This document shows, one piece after another, positions 5,535 through 7,242 of a stretch of 7,242 nucleotides of DNA. The notes beneath the pieces were generated by a model. The model saw only the letters and a list, made by a program, of their open reading frames with translations. It ran no database searches and was not told the origin of the DNA. A program made the position numbers and the translations under genes. The stretch lies in the NCBI GenBank assembly GCA_030837445.1, contig JAUPKM010000424.1, positions 1-7,242 on the forward strand, read 5' to 3'. Numbering within the stretch: the stretch's first letter is position 1; every line of letters starts with the position of its first letter. The stretch comes from Actinomycetota bacterium (GTDB taxonomy: Bacteria; Actinomycetota; Actinomycetes; S36-B12; UBA10799).

Positions 5535-5865
5535 TGTCGTGGACCACTCGGGCCCGTTTCGGTCGGATCGTCTGGTTCAGGTCCACGACGTTGCCGGCCT
5601 GGCCGGAAGCGCGCTTGCGTGGCGCGGCGTCGGCAGCGGTCACCGTAACCAGGTCGGCGAGTTCGCAGTCGAAGATGTCGCACAGTGCCGCCAGCACCTT
5701 CAGCGACGCCCGCTCCGGTCGTTGGGTGACCAGGCGATACACCTGTGAAGTCGACAGCGTGATGCCGCGCTGGTGCAGCAGGCCCCCCAAGTCGGTGGAG
5801 TTGTGCAGTCCGTGGCGGGCCATCACTTCGGCCAGATGCCACTGGTAGTCAACCTGTCGTTTCAT
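5524..5865 (-). CDS. Cro/CI-type helix-turn-helix DNA-binding protein (113 aa)
   Basis: Small XRE-like regulator. Residues ~9-72 form the helix-turn-helix domain: WHLAEVMARHGL, TDLGGLLHQRGITLSTSQVYRLV (turn and recognition helix), then SLKVLAALCDIFDCELADLV, the ending usual for the HTH_26-type Cro/CI subgroup. A basic, unstructured C-terminal tail follows. The ATG overlaps the stop of the upstream recombinase as ATGA (5862-5865), and AGGAG lies 6 bases before it, a good ribosome site. Its place between two recombinase genes in one operon suggests either autoregulation of the cassette or a directionality/accessory role in recombination; the sequence does not decide between these. Confidence 0.88.
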   Translation of the reverse strand: MKRQVDYQWHLAEVMARHGLHNSTDLGGLLHQRGITLSTSQVYRLVTQRPERASLKVLAALCDIFDCELADLVTVTAADAAPRKRASGQAGNVVDLNQTIRPKRARVVHDSDS

Positions 5866-6995
5866 GACGACTCCTGTTTCGATAAGGCTTGGGTCAGGGA
5901 CCGGTCCAACGCTTCGCGAAGTGTCCGAGTGCGGAAGTCGCTGGACACGCAGGTGTAGATCGCGGTGGTCGAGGCGTGCTCGTGGCCGACCTGCTGCTGG
6001 ACGAACAGGGGATCGAACCCGTCCTCGATCAGGTGGGTCACGTAGGAGCGACGCAGCGAATGCAGGTCCAACCCCTCATCGAGACCGAGGTCGTCGCGGT
6101 AGCGGCGGAACCGGTCGCCGATCGCGGCGCCGACCACCCCATGTTGTTCCGAAGGGAACAGGTCCATGCCGTCGCCGCCGAAGCGGGGAAGTCCCTCCTG
6201 GATCCACTGGTCGACGACGTCGACCGACCAGTCGAACACGGTCAACACGCCGCGGCGCTTCGGTGCCGACGCCCGCTGCGCCTTTCCGTAGCGCACGGCC
6301 ACGACCCCGTACCGGCCGAACTCGCGAGCCTTCGGATTCGGTGAGAAGTCCACACGCTGCAGTCGCCTGACCTCGTTCCTCCTCAGACCCCACGCGTAGG
6401 CGACCTTGAACAGCACTGCGTCTCGCCACGCCGGCAGAGCACCCTTGCGACCCAGTGCGCGGATCCGGTCCACCTCGTCGTCAGCCCGGTCGAAGAACGC
6501 CTGCAGCTCCTGCTTAGTGAACGCGCGCTTGCGCGGGTCACTCTCGCCAACCTGGGCATGCACCGCGGCGTTCCACTCGAACACCACCTGACTAGGGTGC
6601 GACCCGAACAGCGACTCACACATGCGGTCCCAGCCGTAATCGGGATGAGCCACATAGGCACAGAACAGGCGCAGCGCGTTCTGATACGCGCGCACCGTCG
6701 TGTGGCGGCGACCCTGCACCGCCCGCAGATCCGCGAAGAACTCGTCCACATGCTGGTGGGTCCACGTCCACGGCCACGCCTGACTGTGGTCGACGAAACG
6801 TCGCACCAGCCGTTCACGGCCGTCGATCGTCGCGAACGCCAAGTTCCGGCTCAACTGCTGATTGCGCCAACCAGTGAACATGTCCTCCAGCACCTGCTCA
6901 GCCGGCTGCAGCAGCCGCACCGAAGGCAGCACCACAACCCGTCCAACCTCGTCGACAGGCACCCCAAACCCCCTTGCATCAAATGCGCGAATCAT
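5862..6995 (-). CDS. Tyrosine recombinase (phage integrase / XerD-like), 377 aa
   Basis: Site-specific recombinase that breaks and rejoins DNA through a covalent 3'-phosphotyrosine. The N-terminal core-binding (SAM-like) domain spans about residues 35-120, with the usual YQNALRLFCAYV helix; the catalytic domain follows from ~155. The full active-site set is visible: R205 (AWGLRRNEV), K238 (VRYGKAQ), H312 and R315 (LHSLRRSYVTHL), H338 (QQVGHEH) and Y347 (STTAIYT). The protein looks complete and active. ATG 6995 lacks a clear ribosome site and overlaps a palindrome; GTG 6959 (residue 13), with AAGGGGG upstream, is a credible alternative start. It is first of three coupled genes and shares an ATGA overlap with the helix-turn-helix gene. 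Confidence 0.93.
   Translation of the reverse strand: MIRAFDARGFGVPVDEVGRVVVLPSVRLLQPAEQVLEDMFTGWRNQQLSRNLAFATIDGRERLVRRFVDHSQAWPWTWTHQHVDEFFADLRAVQGRRHTTVRAYQNALRLFCAYVAHPDYGWDRMCESLFGSHPSQVVFEWNAAVHAQVGESDPRKRAFTKQELQAFFDRADDEVDRIRALGRKGALPAWRDAVLFKVAYAWGLRRNEVRRLQRVDFSPNPKAREFGRYGVVAVRYGKAQRASAPKRRGVLTVFDWSVDVVDQWIQEGLPRFGGDGMDLFPSEQHGVVGAAIGDRFRRYRDDLGLDEGLDLHSLRRSYVTHLIEDGFDPLFVQQQVGHEHASTTAIYTCVSSDFRTRTLREALDRSLTQALSKQESS
6976..6986. repeat. GCATCAAATGC palindrome, copy 1
   Basis: GCAT-CAA-ATGC inverted repeat inside the first codons of the recombinase gene. The 13-mer TTGCATCAAATGC at 6974-6986 recurs exactly at 7184-7196. Confidence 0.5.
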
Positions 6996-7006
6996 GCATC
7001 AGATGC
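6996..7006. repeat. GCATCAGATGC palindrome, copy 2
   Basis: GCAT-CAG-ATGC, one base different from the other copies and 20 bases from copy 1. It abuts the ATG at 6993-6995, so a protein bound here could block initiation of the recombinase operon. Confidence 0.5.
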
Positions 7007-7112
7007 AAGATACCCTGAATCTGAGCGTGAATCCACGGCGAACTCGCACACTCAACGAACGAGCACAGCCGACAGACTGCGCTCCGCAGCAGCAACAGTC
7101 GCACGCTCAAAG

Positions 7113-7127
7113 CCTTGCTATGCAAGG
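7113..7127. repeat. CCTTGC-TAT-GCAAGG inverted repeat
   Basis: Perfect 6-bp arms with a 3-base spacer. It has the same overall geometry (arms around a 3-base centre, TTGC/GCAA core) as the GCATCARATGC sites and may be a related binding site. Confidence 0.4.
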
Positions 7128-7159
7128 GATTCAGGGCACTCCGGCTCACGACATCCGAC

Positions 7160-7171
7160 CAGCCAGATCGG
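7160..7171. repeat. Inverted 12-mer bracketing the recombinase cassette, right copy
   Basis: CAGCCAGATCGG, the reverse complement of 3992-4003. The match to the left copy extends only weakly beyond 12 bases. Confidence 0.25.
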
Positions 7172-7182
7172 TGGATCGTTGG

Positions 7183-7199
7183 ATTGCATCAAATGCAAT
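7183..7199. repeat. Perfect ATTGCAT-CAA-ATGCAAT palindrome, copy 3
   Basis: Seven-base arms around a 3-base centre. It is the longest of the GCATCARATGC family in the upstream region and shares 13 consecutive bases with copy 1 at 6974-6986. Confidence 0.55.
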
Positions 7200-7213
7200 A
7201 TCGACCGTTCGGA

Positions 7214-7242
7214 TTGACATAATGTCCATTATCGGCACTTAA
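7214..7242. promoter_or_regulatory. Overlapping palindromes and possible plus-strand -35 at the window edge
   Basis: GACAT-A-ATGTC (7216-7226) and ATAATG-TC-CATTAT (7219-7232) are perfect inverted repeats that overlap each other. A consensus TTGACA (7214-7219) sits at their left edge. With a 17-base spacer its -10 would be ACTTAA (7237-7242), at the very end of the window, so a plus-strand promoter cannot be judged. The nested symmetry also fits a repressor operator or a recombinase core site. Confidence 0.35.

Larger units (their letters stand above)
6996..7242. promoter_or_regulatory. Palindrome-rich region upstream of the recombinase operon
   Basis: About 245 bases without a supportable gene. 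It holds several short inverted repeats: two of the GCATCARATGC type (6996-7006, 7186-7196; a third is just inside the recombinase gene at 6976-6986), CCTTGC/GCAAGG at 7113-7127, CCCTGAATC/GATTCAGGG at 7013-7021 and 7128-7136, and an overlapping pair at 7216-7232. It must contain the operon promoter. A minus-strand TATCTT (7012-7007) would fit a -10 for a nearly leaderless start at 6995, but no matching -35 is convincing. Recombinase core sites and repressor operators are both plausible contents. Confidence 0.5.

Noticed and set aside
5264..5848. 194-aa plus-strand frame opposite the zinc-ribbon and helix-turn-helix genes
   Set aside because: Arg/Ser-rich antisense shadow; the minus-strand proteins have clear domains.
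6558..7242. Plus-strand frames across the recombinase start and upstream region
   Set aside because: They run antisense to the recombinase and then through palindromic DNA, with compositions like shadows and no motif.

Overview
The window is high-GC DNA with GTG starts, tightly overlapping genes and weak Shine-Dalgarno signals, which suggests an actinobacterium. The Corynebacteriales (Gordonia/Rhodococcus-like) are a guess from style, not proven. It falls into three blocks.

Block 1 (about 338-3980) is a set of small, unrecognised genes. A minus-strand series runs from 3488 down to 338: a 64-aa soluble peptide, a 148-aa two-helix membrane protein coupled to it by an ATGA overlap, a 162-aa probably beta-rich soluble protein overlapping the membrane gene by 8 nt, and, after a strong hairpin, a 175-aa anchored/exported protein with four cysteines. 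A 147-aa four-helix membrane protein is read divergently on the plus strand from 3537. A perfect 14-bp palindrome lies in the 48-bp divergent gap. Positions 1-337 hold no gene I can support.

Block 2 (1775-3197) is an IS256-family insertion sequence with an intact DDE transposase, imperfect terminal inverted repeats and a perfect 8-bp target duplication (AAGTGACC at 1767-1774 and 3198-3205). It sits inside the 148-aa membrane-protein gene. Removing the element and one target copy restores one uninterrupted frame of 149 codons from ATG 3297 to TGA 1420. The end near the transposase stop carries its inverted repeat twice, as an exact 27-bp tandem duplication, and the target duplication abuts the outer copy.

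Block 3 (about 3990-7242) is a compact minus-strand cassette: a canonical tyrosine recombinase (377 aa), a Cro/CI-type helix-turn-helix protein (113 aa) and a 504-aa protein with three zinc ribbons and a C-terminal tyrosine-recombinase-like fold that has lost most catalytic residues, including the tyrosine. The genes overlap by 4 and 11 nt. Upstream lie about 245 non-coding bases full of short palindromes, plausible recombinase or repressor sites. A 12-bp inverted match brackets the cassette. The layout recalls Tn554-type multi-recombinase elements, with a catalytic recombinase, a small DNA-binding protein and a large accessory recombinase, and no visible cargo inside the window.
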